From: Streptomyces sp. CG1
GTDB taxonomy: Bacteria; Actinomycetota; Actinomycetes; Streptomycetales; Streptomycetaceae
DNA: 64,000 nucleotides
Reading direction: 5' to 3'
Assembly: GCF_041080625.1 (NCBI RefSeq)
Contig: NZ_CP163518.1
Location: forward strand, 6,007,501 to 6,071,500
Below are positions 53,022 to 61,058 of the stretch, piece after piece (position 1 is the first letter of the stretch; every line of letters starts with the position of its first letter). A model generated the notes under the pieces. It was not told the origin of the DNA and made no database searches. It saw nothing but the letters and a program-made list of their open reading frames with translations. The position numbers and the translations under genes were made by a program.

Positions 53022-54627
53022 CCAGAAACGTAAACCGCTGCGACAGATCGCCCGGTCGTTCGTCGCCGACGGCCCGTCCGGCGTCAGCATCCGGGACCGT
53101 CTCAAGAATCTGACCGGTGAGGACGAGAAGGTCTTGCGCGCCGTGGGCGAGCACATGGGCCGTCTCGCCTGCGCCGATCTGGCCCGCAGGTGCCGTGACG
53201 GCCTGGACCATTCCACCGACACGTGGGCCGAGCGGAAGCGGGACCTGACCGCCTTGTCGTCGTCGCGGTGGGCCGGGTCGGTCACCTCCAACACCCACGA
53301 CCAGTGGGGCCTGTCCCGCCGTGCCCAGCACCAGCACCTGAAGTCCCTGGACGCCGGTATCCGCATGATCCGGCACCGCCTGTCCCTGCCGGTCGGTCAG
53401 AAGGGCAGCCGGGGCAAGCCCGGCGGCTACCGCTCCCGCCACGAGTGGTTCCAGAAGACCCGCCGACTGGCGCTCCTGGAAAGCGAGTACGAGCGTGTCT
53501 CGAAGCAGCGTGAGGCCGGGCGCGTCTGCGTGGTGCGCGGCGGCCGTCGGCTGCTCCACCAGCGCCACAACCTGGACGCCGCGCAGAAGACAAAGGCGCA
53601 GTGGCGTGCGGAGTGGGAAGCGGCCCGCTGGTTCCTGACCGCTGACGGCGAGTCCGGCAAGCGGCACGGCAACGAGACGATCCGCGTCAACCCGGACGGC
53701 GAGATCAGCATCAAGCTGCCCGCTCTGCTCGCCGGCATGGCCAACGCGGAAAACGGCCGGTACGTCCTCGCCGCCCGCGTGAGCTTCCCGTACCGGGGCG
53801 ACGAGTGGCGCGACCGCATCCAGGCGAACCGGGCCGTGGCCTACCGCATCCACTGGGGCACCACCTCCGGACGCTGGTACCTGGACGCGTCCTGGACCCG
53901 CAAAGACCTCCCCGTGATCCCGCTCGATGCGCTCCGGGCGCAGGGCGTGATCGGTGTGGACACCAACGCCGACCACTTGGCCGCCTGGCTGCTGGACGAG
54001 TACGGCAACCCGATCGGCAGCCCGCGCCGCTTCGACTACGACCTGACCGGCACCGCCGCCCACCGCGACGCCCAGCTCCGCCACGCCCTCACCCGCCTCC
54101 TCCACTGGGCCAAGGCCTGCGGCGTTAAGGCCATCGCAATCGAAGACCTCGACTTCACCGACTCCAAGACCCGGGAGAAACATGGCCGGAAGAAGAAGTT
54201 TCGGCAGCTGATCTCCGGCATCCCCACCGGCCGCCTCCGCGTACGCCTCCTGAGCATGTGCGCCGAGACCGGTATCAGCGTGATCGCCGTCGATCCCGCC
54301 TACACCTCGATGTGGGGCGCCGAGCACTGGCAAAAGCCCCTCACCAGCAAGAACCGCAAGACCAGCCGACACGCCGCCGCCTCGGTGGCGATCGGACGAC
54401 GCTCCCTCGGCCACCGGATCAGGCGACGGACGACACCGCCCCCGCACCACCAGAGTGATGGTGTGGGGCATCGGACCGCCCAGGCCTGCCCCCGTGACCG
54501 AGAAAGCGAGGGAAACCGCCCCCGCGTACCCGGACCACGGACACGATCCGATGGCGCCGGACACGGAGCGAACGCGGTGACCCAGAACGCCCAAGACCGT
54601 TCGGGGCGTTCGGCTGAGCACGTGTAA
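53014..54627 (+). CDS. tnpB: TnpB-family RNA-guided nuclease-like protein
   Basis: A 537-residue TnpB. TnpB proteins use an RNA from the element's right end to cut DNA next to a short motif. RuvC-I is at GVIGVDTNADHLAAW (Asp316) and RuvC-II at AIAIEDLDFTD (Glu377). The third segment is TSRHAAASVAIGRR (residues 450-463), where I expect Asp at position 454 (codon 54373-54375, GCC); related actinobacterial copies read RHDAASVAIGRR as I recall. The usual zinc ribbon (CxxC pairs after PAYTS) is absent; WGAEHWQKPLTS stands in its place. The last ~80 residues are Arg/Pro/His-rich and probably overlap the guide RNA sequence. ATG 53014 overlaps the recombinase stop. Confidence 0.88.
   Translation: MADQKRKPLRQIARSFVADGPSGVSIRDRLKNLTGEDEKVLRAVGEHMGRLACADLARRCRDGLDHSTDTWAERKRDLTALSSSRWAGSVTSNTHDQWGLSRRAQHQHLKSLDAGIRMIRHRLSLPVGQKGSRGKPGGYRSRHEWFQKTRRLALLESEYERVSKQREAGRVCVVRGGRRLLHQRHNLDAAQKTKAQWRAEWEAARWFLTADGESGKRHGNETIRVNPDGEISIKLPALLAGMANAENGRYVLAARVSFPYRGDEWRDRIQANRAVAYRIHWGTTSGRWYLDASWTRKDLPVIPLDALRAQGVIGVDTNADHLAAWLLDEYGNPIGSPRRFDYDLTGTAAHRDAQLRHALTRLLHWAKACGVKAIAIEDLDFTDSKTREKHGRKKKFRQLISGIPTGRLRVRLLSMCAETGISVIAVDPAYTSMWGAEHWQKPLTSKNRKTSRHAAASVAIGRRSLGHRIRRRTTPPPHHQSDGVGHRTAQACPRDRESEGNRPRVPGPRTRSDGAGHGANAVTQNAQDRSGRSAEHV
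54585..54611 (+). ncRNA. Candidate guide-RNA hairpin at the tnpB 3' end
   Basis: GAACGCCC and GGGCGTTC form an 8-bp perfect stem with an 11-nt loop in the last codons of tnpB. In characterised elements the guide RNA overlaps the tnpB 3' end and runs to the element's right end. This is inference from position; the RNA's limits are unknown. Confidence 0.35.
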
Positions 54628-54669
54628 CTCATGCTCGGTCTTTAGGAACGGTCTCCATCGTCCTTCCCG

Positions 54670-54863
54670 GCCACGGCCTGAGCCTTTGGCTGCGCCTGGT
54701 CACGGCCGGCCTTTCGGCTCCGTCCGGTCACGGCCGGCCTTTCGGCCTCGTCCGGTCGCGGCTGGTGCTTTGGCTGCGCCTGGTCGCGGCCGGCCTTTCG
54801 GCCTCGCCCGGTCACAGCCGGCCTTTCGGTCTCGTCCGGTCGGCTGGCCCTTCGGCCCCGTCC
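54670..54863 (+). repeat. 28-bp tandem repeat array
   Basis: Five full 28-bp units (54698-54725, 54726-54753, 54754-54781, 54782-54809, 54810-54837) begin GGTCNCGGC and contain a GGCC-TTTC-GGCC mini-hairpin. A 26-bp unit (54838-54863) and a partial one (54670-54697) flank them. Units differ by a few bases. There are no unique spacers, so it is not a CRISPR array. The period is not a multiple of three, so it is not a coding repeat. Confidence 0.9.
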
Positions 54864-54894
54864 GGCTGCGTGACCTGGCCGCCGCCTACGCGCG

Positions 54895-55803
54895 TCACCC
54901 CTGCTGACGGTCTCCGGTGCGCGCCCGGACGCCGAGGACGTCGAGCATCGCCCGGGTGGCCGGGCTGGGGTTGAAGCGGCTCCACGCCAGATACTCCAGG
55001 CGGCGCGGCCCGTCGGCCACCGGGACCAGGGCCAGGCCGGGATCGTCGGCGGCGAGCGGCCGGATGAACGCCGACGGCAGCAGCGCGATGCCGAGTCCGC
55101 GCGTGACCAGGCGGGTGATCAGCTCCACGACGCCCGCCTCGTACGCGACGTCCCGGGCCAGACCCGCCGCGGCGAACGCCCGGTCGGACTGGGCGCGGGC
55201 GGGCGTCCCCGCCACGAAGTCCACGAACGTCTCCCCGGCGATCTCCGCCAGAGCGACCCGGGCGGCGCCCGCCAGCCGGTGCCCGGCCGGCACCACCAGG
55301 ACATGCCGGTCGTGATCGAGGACGACCGTCTCCAGACCGGCCGGCCGCTCGCCCTCCGGCAGACCGAGGAAGGCGATGTCCAGTTCCCCGGCGCGGATCG
55401 CCGCCGCCAGCTCGTCGCTGCGCCCGGACCGCAGGACGACCCGCACGTCGGGGTGCTGGGCGCGGTACCGCTGCAGCAGCTCGGGCACGTCGACGGCGGC
55501 CGTGGTCACGATCACGCCGACCGCGAGGCGCCCGCGCACCACACCGGTCGCGGCGGCGGCGTCGGCCACCGCACGCTCGGCGGCGGCCAGACACTCGCGC
55601 GCACCGACGAGGAACGCCGCGCCGGCATCGGTCAGTTCGACCCGCCGGCTGGACCGGGCGAACAGCCGCACCCCCAACTCCCGCTCCAGAGCGGCGATCC
55701 GATGGCTCAGCGCGGACTGCACCACCTGACACCGTTCCGCGGCCCGCGTGAAGTTGAGGGTGTCGGCGACGGCGACGACGTAACGCAGTTGCTGCAGGTC
55801 CAC
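54895..55803 (-). CDS. LysR-family transcriptional regulator
   Basis: A 302-residue LTTR. N-terminal winged helix: MDLQQLRYVVAVADTLNFTRAAERCQVVQSALSHRIAALERELG. The substrate domain starts near residue 90 (GRLAVGVIVTTAAVDVPELL). It is divergent from the EamA transporter, 78 bp apart, which is a typical LTTR-target layout. GTG start at 55803. Confidence 0.93.
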   Translation of the reverse strand: MDLQQLRYVVAVADTLNFTRAAERCQVVQSALSHRIAALERELGVRLFARSSRRVELTDAGAAFLVGARECLAAAERAVADAAAATGVVRGRLAVGVIVTTAAVDVPELLQRYRAQHPDVRVVLRSGRSDELAAAIRAGELDIAFLGLPEGERPAGLETVVLDHDRHVLVVPAGHRLAGAARVALAEIAGETFVDFVAGTPARAQSDRAFAAAGLARDVAYEAGVVELITRLVTRGLGIALLPSAFIRPLAADDPGLALVPVADGPRRLEYLAWSRFNPSPATRAMLDVLGVRARTGDRQQG

Positions 55804-55819
55804 GGATCAATCGTGATCC
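55804..55819. promoter_or_regulatory. Palindrome at the LysR gene start
   Basis: GGATCAATCGTGATCC is a perfect inverted repeat (6-bp arms, 4-nt spacer) touching the GTG start of the LysR gene. With its T...A centre it could be the autoregulatory site. The gap to the EamA gene also contains CAAC-CATGC-GTTG at 55834-55846. Confidence 0.45.
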
Positions 55820-55881
55820 TTCATGGCTGTGATGACAACCATGCGTTGGAATCATGATGGTGTCCCGCCGAGACTTCCCCC

Positions 55882-56844
55882 ATGCATCGCTACAAGGCGC
55901 AGACGACGACCACCGTCCTGCTGACCGCGCTCGCCCCCGCCTCCTGGGGCACCACCTACGTGGTCACCACCCGGCTGCTCCCGCCCGGCCATCCGCTGTT
56001 CGCGGGCCTGATGCGGTCCCTGCCCGCCGGGCTGCTCGCGCTGGCGCTCACCCGGGTGCTGCCGCGCGGGCAGTGGTGGTGGAAGACCGTGGTCCTCGGC
56101 GTCCTCAACATCGGCGCCATGCCCCTGCTGTTCGTGGCCGCCGAACGCCTCCCCGGCGGTGTCGCCGCCACCCTCGGCGCCGCCCAGCCGCTGCTGGTCG
56201 CCGGACTGGGCCTCGCGGCGCTCCACGACCGTCCGACGGTCTGGCGACTGGCCTGGGGTGTGCTCGGGGTGCTCGGAGTGGGTCTGGTGGTGCTGGGGCC
56301 GGGGGCCCGGCTGGACGCCGTAGGCGTGCTCGCCGGCCTCGGCCATACGACCACCATGGCCGCCGGTGTCGTTCTCACCAAGCGCTGGGGCCGCCCGGCG
56401 GGCGTGGGCCCGCTGACCCTGGCCGGCTGGCAACTGGCCGTCGGCGGACTGCTGTTGCTTCCGCTCACCCTGGTGGTCGAGGGGCTGCCGCCGCGGATCG
56501 ACGCGGGCGCCGCCGGCGGCTATCTGTGGCTGGGCAGCATGGGCGGACTGATCGCCTACACGCTGTGGTTCCGCGGGATCGGCAGACTGCCGGTCGCCGC
56601 GTCCGCACCGCTGGTGCTGCTGTCCCCGCTGGTCGCGACCGTCATCGGCATCGCCCAGGGCGAGTCACTGAGCCTCCCCCAGACCCTGGGCTTCGCCCTC
56701 GCACTGACGGCGCTGGTCACCGCGCAACTCAGTCCGCAACGCAGGCCGCAGCGCAGGCCCCGACCCGGTCCTACGGGAGTCTTGTCCGCGGCTGTGCCGC
56801 TGACACAGGGCAACCCCTCGCGGCACAACCCGTGGAGCGACTAG
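55882..56844 (+). CDS. EamA-family (DMT) transporter
   Basis: A 320-residue ten-helix transporter with two EamA repeats. It starts ALAPASWGTTYVVTTRLLPPGHPLF (the conserved WG.T...R.LP segment), and the second repeat begins near GVLAGLGHTTTMAAGVVLTKRWG. Substrate unknown; family members export metabolites or amino acids. The C-terminus (about 278-320) is Pro/Arg-rich and hydrophilic. It overlaps the convergent SPFH gene by 4 bp at their stop codons (CTAG). Confidence 0.9.
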   Translation: MHRYKAQTTTTVLLTALAPASWGTTYVVTTRLLPPGHPLFAGLMRSLPAGLLALALTRVLPRGQWWWKTVVLGVLNIGAMPLLFVAAERLPGGVAATLGAAQPLLVAGLGLAALHDRPTVWRLAWGVLGVLGVGLVVLGPGARLDAVGVLAGLGHTTTMAAGVVLTKRWGRPAGVGPLTLAGWQLAVGGLLLLPLTLVVEGLPPRIDAGAAGGYLWLGSMGGLIAYTLWFRGIGRLPVAASAPLVLLSPLVATVIGIAQGESLSLPQTLGFALALTALVTAQLSPQRRPQRRPRPGPTGVLSAAVPLTQGNPSRHNPWSD

Positions 56845-58025
56845 TCGACGTCGACCGGACCGTCGTCCGACCGCTGGTCCTTGCCCGAGCGCAGCTGGAG
56901 CAGGCCGTTGGACTTGGTCTCCTCGGGGCGGCGGTCGGCCGGTTCCTGGCCGTTCAGGTTCTGCCGGACCGAGTCGAGGATCGTCAGGCCCTGGGACACC
57001 AGGCCCGCGGCGATCTCGCCGAGGCCGTCCGCGCCATTCAGGACGTTGACGTTGGCGCCGGCCAGGCCGCCCGCCGCCTCCTTCACGATCTGCGGGAGCT
57101 GGTCGATGAGCATCCGGTCCAGCGCGACCCGGTCGTACGAGGCCGCGGCCTCGGCCTGGATCTTCATGCGCTGGGCCTCGGCGGCCGCGAGGATCCGTAC
57201 CCGCTCGGCCTCGGCCTCGGCGGGCTTCACGACCTCGGCCACCAGCTGCTGCTGGCGCAACTGGGCCTGTCGCTGGGCCAGTTCCGTCTGGGCGTCCAGC
57301 ACCTCCTGCTGGGCGTGCGCCTGCGCCAGCGGTCCGGCCTGCGAGGCCTGGGCCTGGGCGCGGTCCACCTGGGCCGAGTACTCGGCCTTGACGATGGCGG
57401 TCTGCCGGGCGTACTCGGCCTGCTTGCGGGCCGCCTCCTGCTCCGCCTCGACCGATGCCTGGGTGGCCTGGGCCTGGGCGATCTGGGCCTGCCGCTGGAT
57501 GGCCGCCTTGTGCGGGGCGGACATCGCGTCGATGTAGCCGGTGTCGCCGTCGTCGATCGACTGGATCTGCAGCGAGTCGACGATCAGGCCGATCTTCGCC
57601 ATCTCCGTCTTGGAGGTGTCGAGGACCTCGGCGGCGAGCTTCTGGCGCTCGGTGACGATCTCCTCGACCGTCATCGAGCCGATGATGGCCCGCAGATGGC
57701 CGGCGAAGATCCGGCCGGTCAGCACCGACATCTGGTCCTGGTCGGAGAGGAACCGCTGACCGGCGTTGATGATGCTCTCGGCGTCGTTGCCGACCTTGAA
57801 GGCGATGACGGCGCGGACGTGCAGGGCGATGCCCTGCCTGGTCACACAGGTCTCGGTGACCTCGGCCTCGCACATCGCCAGGGAAAGGAAGCGGGTCTTT
57901 CGGAAGAACGGGACCACGAACTTGCCGTGCCCCGTCACCACTCGGAACGGCGCGCCCCCCAGTCCCCGCCGGCCCCCCGAGATCAACATCGCCTCGTCGG
58001 GAGCGGGAACGCGGTATCCGAACAT
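56841..58025 (-). CDS. SPFH-domain (flotillin-like) protein
   Basis: A 394-residue protein. The N-terminal hydrophobic part (MFGYRVPAPDEAMLISGGRRG) and SPFH core (to about 170: VRAVIAFKVGNDAESIINAGQRFL..., VEEIVTERQKLAAEVLD) are followed by a long Ala/Gln/Glu-rich coiled coil (about 190-320). Flotillin-like proteins make membrane rings and organise lipid domains. The gene follows the NfeD-like gene by 10 nt, the usual partner pair. Confidence 0.9.
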   Translation of the reverse strand: MFGYRVPAPDEAMLISGGRRGLGGAPFRVVTGHGKFVVPFFRKTRFLSLAMCEAEVTETCVTRQGIALHVRAVIAFKVGNDAESIINAGQRFLSDQDQMSVLTGRIFAGHLRAIIGSMTVEEIVTERQKLAAEVLDTSKTEMAKIGLIVDSLQIQSIDDGDTGYIDAMSAPHKAAIQRQAQIAQAQATQASVEAEQEAARKQAEYARQTAIVKAEYSAQVDRAQAQASQAGPLAQAHAQQEVLDAQTELAQRQAQLRQQQLVAEVVKPAEAEAERVRILAAAEAQRMKIQAEAAASYDRVALDRMLIDQLPQIVKEAAGGLAGANVNVLNGADGLGEIAAGLVSQGLTILDSVRQNLNGQEPADRRPEETKSNGLLQLRSGKDQRSDDGPVDVD

Positions 58026-58035
58026 GCTCTACTCC

Positions 58036-58287
58036 TCAGCTTGCGCCGGCGGTGTCGCCGCCGAGCGCGTCCAATGGATCCACCCACTCGATGACGCCGA
58101 CCTCGCGGCATCCCCGTGATTCGATCACGAGGACCGCAGCGCCCGCGGGCAGGGGATCCTCGGACCACGCCAGGAACGTCTCGGAGCCGCCTCGGACCCG
58201 GACCAGGACCTCGCCGGGGCCCGCGGATCCACGCGTTCCGATGACCACCTTGCCCACACAGCCGACCACGGCCTCGTCCTGCGGCAT
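58036..58287 (-). CDS. NfeD-like OB-fold protein (SPFH partner)
   Basis: An 83-residue protein: GCVGKVVIGTRGSAGPGEVLVRVRGGSETFLAW... then GAAVLVIESRGCREVGVIEWVDPL. This is the OB-fold of the NfeD C-terminal domain, without the usual membrane part. It lies directly upstream of the SPFH gene, so the two are probably translated from one mRNA. ATG 58287; a GTG 3 nt earlier is in frame. Confidence 0.75.
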   Translation of the reverse strand: MPQDEAVVGCVGKVVIGTRGSAGPGEVLVRVRGGSETFLAWSEDPLPAGAAVLVIESRGCREVGVIEWVDPLDALGGDTAGAS

Positions 58288-58410
58288 CACCGGCCGTCCT
58301 CCTCGTCCTGGCCCCGGAACTCAGACGATAGACCCAGCTGGGCCGGGACCCAACGGGGTGGTGCTCAAGTGGAACCGGGGCATCCCAGGGCGAGCTGTTC
58401 AAACGTTCAT

Positions 58411-58689
58411 TCACTTCGGTCGTGGCCGGTAGGTGGCCAGATGTCTGCGCGCCTCGTGGTAGGCGTCCGCGTCGATCTCGCCCGAGGCGAAGCGCCGGTC
58501 GAGGATCTCCTCCGGTGTCTCCCTCGGTGTCTCGCCGGGCAGCCATCCGCGCTCCGTGCCGTCGCCCCGGCCGGCCGGGCGCCGCGTCAGACGGACCACG
58601 ACCCAGACCACCAGCCCGATCACCGCGATCCACAGCAGCGGCAGGAAGGCCATCCAGATCCAGCCGCCGTGCCCGTAGTGCCCGTACAT
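58411..58689 (-). CDS. SHOCT-domain membrane protein
   Basis: A 92-residue protein with a tryptophan-rich N-terminus (MYGHYGHGGWIWMAFLP), one membrane segment (WIAVIGLVVWVVVRL) and a C-terminal SHOCT helix pair, TPEEILDRRFASGEIDADAYHEARRHLA. SHOCT proteins are small membrane or secreted-side adaptors of unknown role. ATG 58689 is chosen because GGGAGGTGGG sits 8 nt before it. Confidence 0.78.
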   Translation of the reverse strand: MYGHYGHGGWIWMAFLPLLWIAVIGLVVWVVVRLTRRPAGRGDGTERGWLPGETPRETPEEILDRRFASGEIDADAYHEARRHLATYRPRPK

Positions 58690-58800
58690 CACCACAGCCC
58701 ACCTCCCGGGAGGCATCCCTCACCTCATCTTCCGCCCGGCCCGACTCCCGTGCCACGCCGGTCCGGGCGACGAGCACGATCGCGATCCGCACGGCGAGCG

Positions 58801-58891
58801 AGCCGACAGCGCCCGCCGAGCGGGAGAGAGCCGACAGCGCCGCCGAGCGGGAGAGAGCCGACAGCGCCGCCGAGCGGGAGAGAGCCGACGG
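58801..58891 (+). repeat. 27-bp minisatellite
   Basis: AGCCGACAGCGCC(C)GCCGAGCGGGAGAG is repeated three times (58801-58828 with one extra base, 58829-58855, 58856-58882) and a partial fourth follows. It lies between the SHOCT gene and the next membrane-protein gene, outside any coding sequence I would call. Confidence 0.88.
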
Positions 58892-58912
58892 GCCCCGAAA
58901 GCAGGCGCGCGG

Positions 58913-59434
58913 TCAGTGCGTCATGGCGACCTTGAGGACCACGATGAGCAGACCGAGCACCAGGTTGGCCGCCCCGGCGGTCACCACCGTGCGGCCCGTG
59001 GCCCCCGCGCGCACGACGGCGGCCGTGGACCAGCCGACATGACCGGCCAGTGCTACACCCAGAGCCAGCCATACCGCCCCTTTCGGGCCGATGCCCAGCA
59101 GGGGTGTGACGGCGACCGCCACGGCCGGTGGGACGGCCGCCTTGACGATGGGCCACTCGACCGCGCACGCTCGCCGGATCTCCTTCCCGTTCACCGGCAC
59201 GTACATGATCCGTTCGCTGAACAGCAGGGCGAACACATGGGCGGCCCAGAACACCGCCCCGGTGCCCAGCAGCAGGAGAACGAGTTCCAGCCGTGGGAAG
59301 GAACCGAGCGATCCGGCTCCGACCACCACCGAGGCGGCCAGCAGCGAGCCGTACACCGCACCCGTGTAATCCCGCCGCTCCGCACCGTCCGCGTGTGGCA
59401 CGGGCCGATCCTGCGCCGGGGGCCGGCCTTCCAT
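58913..59434 (-). CDS. Membrane protein of unknown function
   Basis: A 173-residue protein with about five hydrophobic segments: TGAVYGSLLAASVVVGA, LELVLLLLGTGAVFWAAHVFALLF, AAVPPAVAVAVTPLLGIG, VWLALGVALAGHVGW and TAGAANLVLGLLIVVLKVAM. No motif is recognisable. ATG 59434 starts MEGRPPAQDRPVPHADG. Confidence 0.7.
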   Translation of the reverse strand: MEGRPPAQDRPVPHADGAERRDYTGAVYGSLLAASVVVGAGSLGSFPRLELVLLLLGTGAVFWAAHVFALLFSERIMYVPVNGKEIRRACAVEWPIVKAAVPPAVAVAVTPLLGIGPKGAVWLALGVALAGHVGWSTAAVVRAGATGRTVVTAGAANLVLGLLIVVLKVAMTH

Positions 59435-59555
59435 GAATCCAGTGTGGCCACGCCTCGAAAACCGCGCTCGGCAAGTTGTCTTCGGCAGGTACACATCTCG
59501 GGGCCCGCCATCCCCTGGTGCAGAACACCAACCCGGCGTCACGTCGCAGGCGGTG

Positions 59556-60476
59556 TCACACGGTCAGGACGATCTTTCCGCGGGTGTGGCCCTGCTGGCT
59601 GAGGCGCCATGCCTGAGCTGCCTGGGCGAGGGGCAGCGTGTGCTCCACCGGCACGGTGAGCTTGCCCGCGTCCGCGAGGCCGGCGAGGGCTGCCAGGTCG
59701 GCCGTGTCCGGGCGGACCCACACGTAGTGGCCGCCCTTCGCCGCCGCCTCGCCATCGGCGATGGAGGCGACCCGGTCGCGCTCCTTGAGCAGCTGCTGCG
59801 ACACATCCACCGCGCCGTCGCCGGCGAAGTCGAGGGCCGCGTCCACGCCGTCGGGTGCCAGTCGCCGTACGCGGTCGGCGAGCCCGTCGCCGTAGGTGAC
59901 CGGCTCCGCGCCGAGTTCCCGGAGGAAGCCGTGGTTGCGTTCGCTCGCGGTGCCGATCACCCGGGCGCCGAGCGCGAGCGCGATCTGCACGCCGAGCGAG
60001 CCGACGCCGCCCGCCGCGGCGTGGATCAGCACGGTCTCGCCCGAGCTGAGGCCGACCCGCTTGATGCTCTGGTAGGCGGTGAGTCCTGCCAGCGGTGCCC
60101 CCGCGGCCTGCTCCCAGCCGAGCGCGGCAGGCTTCCTGGCCAGGGTGCGGACGGGGGCGGAGACCAGTTCGGCGTACGCCCCGTTCTGCGCCCAGTCCTT
60201 ACGGACGTAACCGAAGACCTCGTCCCCCACGGCGAACTCCCCGGCGTCGAACCCCACCCGTTCCACGACGCCCGCGACGTCCCATCCGGAGATCAGCGGA
60301 AACCGGACCTCCATGATCGGGTCCAGGTACCCGGCGGCGAGTTTCCAGTCGACCGGATTGACCCCGGCCGCCTTCACCCGGACGAGGACCTCACCGGGCG
60401 CCACCTTGGGATCGGGCAGCTCGATCAGCCGCAGGTCGTCGGACGAACCGTACTTCTCGAGTGCAATGGCCTTCAT
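59556..60476 (-). CDS. NADP-dependent oxidoreductase (quinone reductase-like MDR)
   Basis: A 306-residue zinc-free MDR: MKAIALEKYGSSDDLRLIELPDPKVAPGEVLVRVKAAGVNPVDWKL, WDVAGVVERVG, and the nucleotide-binding VLIHAAAGGVGSLGVQIALALGARVIGT (about 147-174). It resembles the oxidoreductase at 44304 but the two are clearly distinct. The upstream gap contains an 18-bp direct duplication. Confidence 0.92.
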   Translation of the reverse strand: MKAIALEKYGSSDDLRLIELPDPKVAPGEVLVRVKAAGVNPVDWKLAAGYLDPIMEVRFPLISGWDVAGVVERVGFDAGEFAVGDEVFGYVRKDWAQNGAYAELVSAPVRTLARKPAALGWEQAAGAPLAGLTAYQSIKRVGLSSGETVLIHAAAGGVGSLGVQIALALGARVIGTASERNHGFLRELGAEPVTYGDGLADRVRRLAPDGVDAALDFAGDGAVDVSQQLLKERDRVASIADGEAAAKGGHYVWVRPDTADLAALAGLADAGKLTVPVEHTLPLAQAAQAWRLSQQGHTRGKIVLTV

Positions 60477-61016
60477 GATTCACGGTGACTTTCCGGACGC
60501 GTGCGAGGTCGGTCGGGCAGCGGAGTGCCTTCCGCCTCGAATCTAAAACCGCCGAAGTATCCGCACCAGCCGAAGTATCCGCACCAATGGAACGCCTACC
60601 TGGTCCGACGCCCGGGCAGTCCCCTCGACCCTGAAGAAACCCTGACTCAGGGCCAAACAAGGCAATACGGCTGATGCCCCGCCTCATGCAACCGATGGCT
60701 GAAGTCCTGCCACTCGTGCAGCGATTGGGGGCGGGAGGGCGCTGACCTGGGGTTTCTCGGTGAAATGCGCGTTGACCTGGGAAGACTCCTCTCCGTAGTT
60801 CTCACTGGTCAACGCCGTTTCCCAGGCTCATGTGCCCTGGATGTGCCCTGGGGCGCTCGCTCGCGGGCCTGGGGGTATAGCGAGACGGTTGCCCTGCTGG
60901 CCACCGCCTGCGAGGCGGCCCGGTGATTGCCCCCGGGCCTTGCAGGACGGGCCCACGCAGGCAATCAGGCTGACGCTTTTCACGTGCGGACGCTGACTTG
61001 ACCTGGTGCTTTCCTA
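60477..61016. other. 540-bp gene-free stretch
   Basis: This gap contains a perfect 18-bp tandem duplication (60551-60568, 60569-60586; starts GCCGAAGTATCC) near the oxidoreductase promoter. Further right come sequence blocks with short direct repeats (GCGCTGACCTGGGG-like, about 60741 and 60999). It looks like debris next to an integration site; no coding region is supported. Confidence 0.5.
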
Positions 61017-61058
61017 TCGAGATGGCGGGATTTGAACCCGCGACCTCTTCGTCCCGAA
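61017..61058 (-). other. 3' half of a tRNA-Pro gene: attachment-site scar
   Basis: On the minus strand the sequence starts with the anticodon loop TTCGGGA (CGG anticodon, codon CCG), then CGAAG (3' anticodon stem), AGGTC, the T-arm GCGGGTTCAAATCCCGC and the acceptor 3' strand CATCTCGA. The 5' half of a tRNA is missing; the bases to the right do not fold with it. Integrases of actinomycete elements recombine in tRNA 3' halves and leave such a copy at one end. The tRNA reads leftward, so the intact gene should lie to the right, beyond the window, with the element between. Confidence 0.8.

Larger units (their letters stand above)
52397..54665 (+). mobile_element. IS607-family element (serine recombinase + TnpB)
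   Basis: A serine recombinase gene and a tnpB gene overlap by 8 nt, the arrangement of IS607-type elements. IS607 elements have no terminal inverted repeats and make no target duplication, so the ends cannot be read directly; the limits given are estimates. The left non-coding end (about 52397-52451) contains the direct repeat TATGACCT at 52419-52426 and 52440-52447, spaced 21 bp, possibly recombinase sites. The right end should lie between the tnpB stop and the repeat array. Confidence 0.7.

Noticed and set aside
54670..54863. CRISPR array
   Set aside because: Units are contiguous and degenerate, without unique spacers or a cas gene nearby.
60720..60870. Integrase remnant next to the attachment scar
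   Set aside because: Short repeats suggest debris, but no frame shows recombinase motifs, so I could not support a gene call.
61017..61058. A functional tRNA gene
   Set aside because: Only the 3' half is present; the D-arm, the 5' anticodon stem and the 5' acceptor strand are missing.
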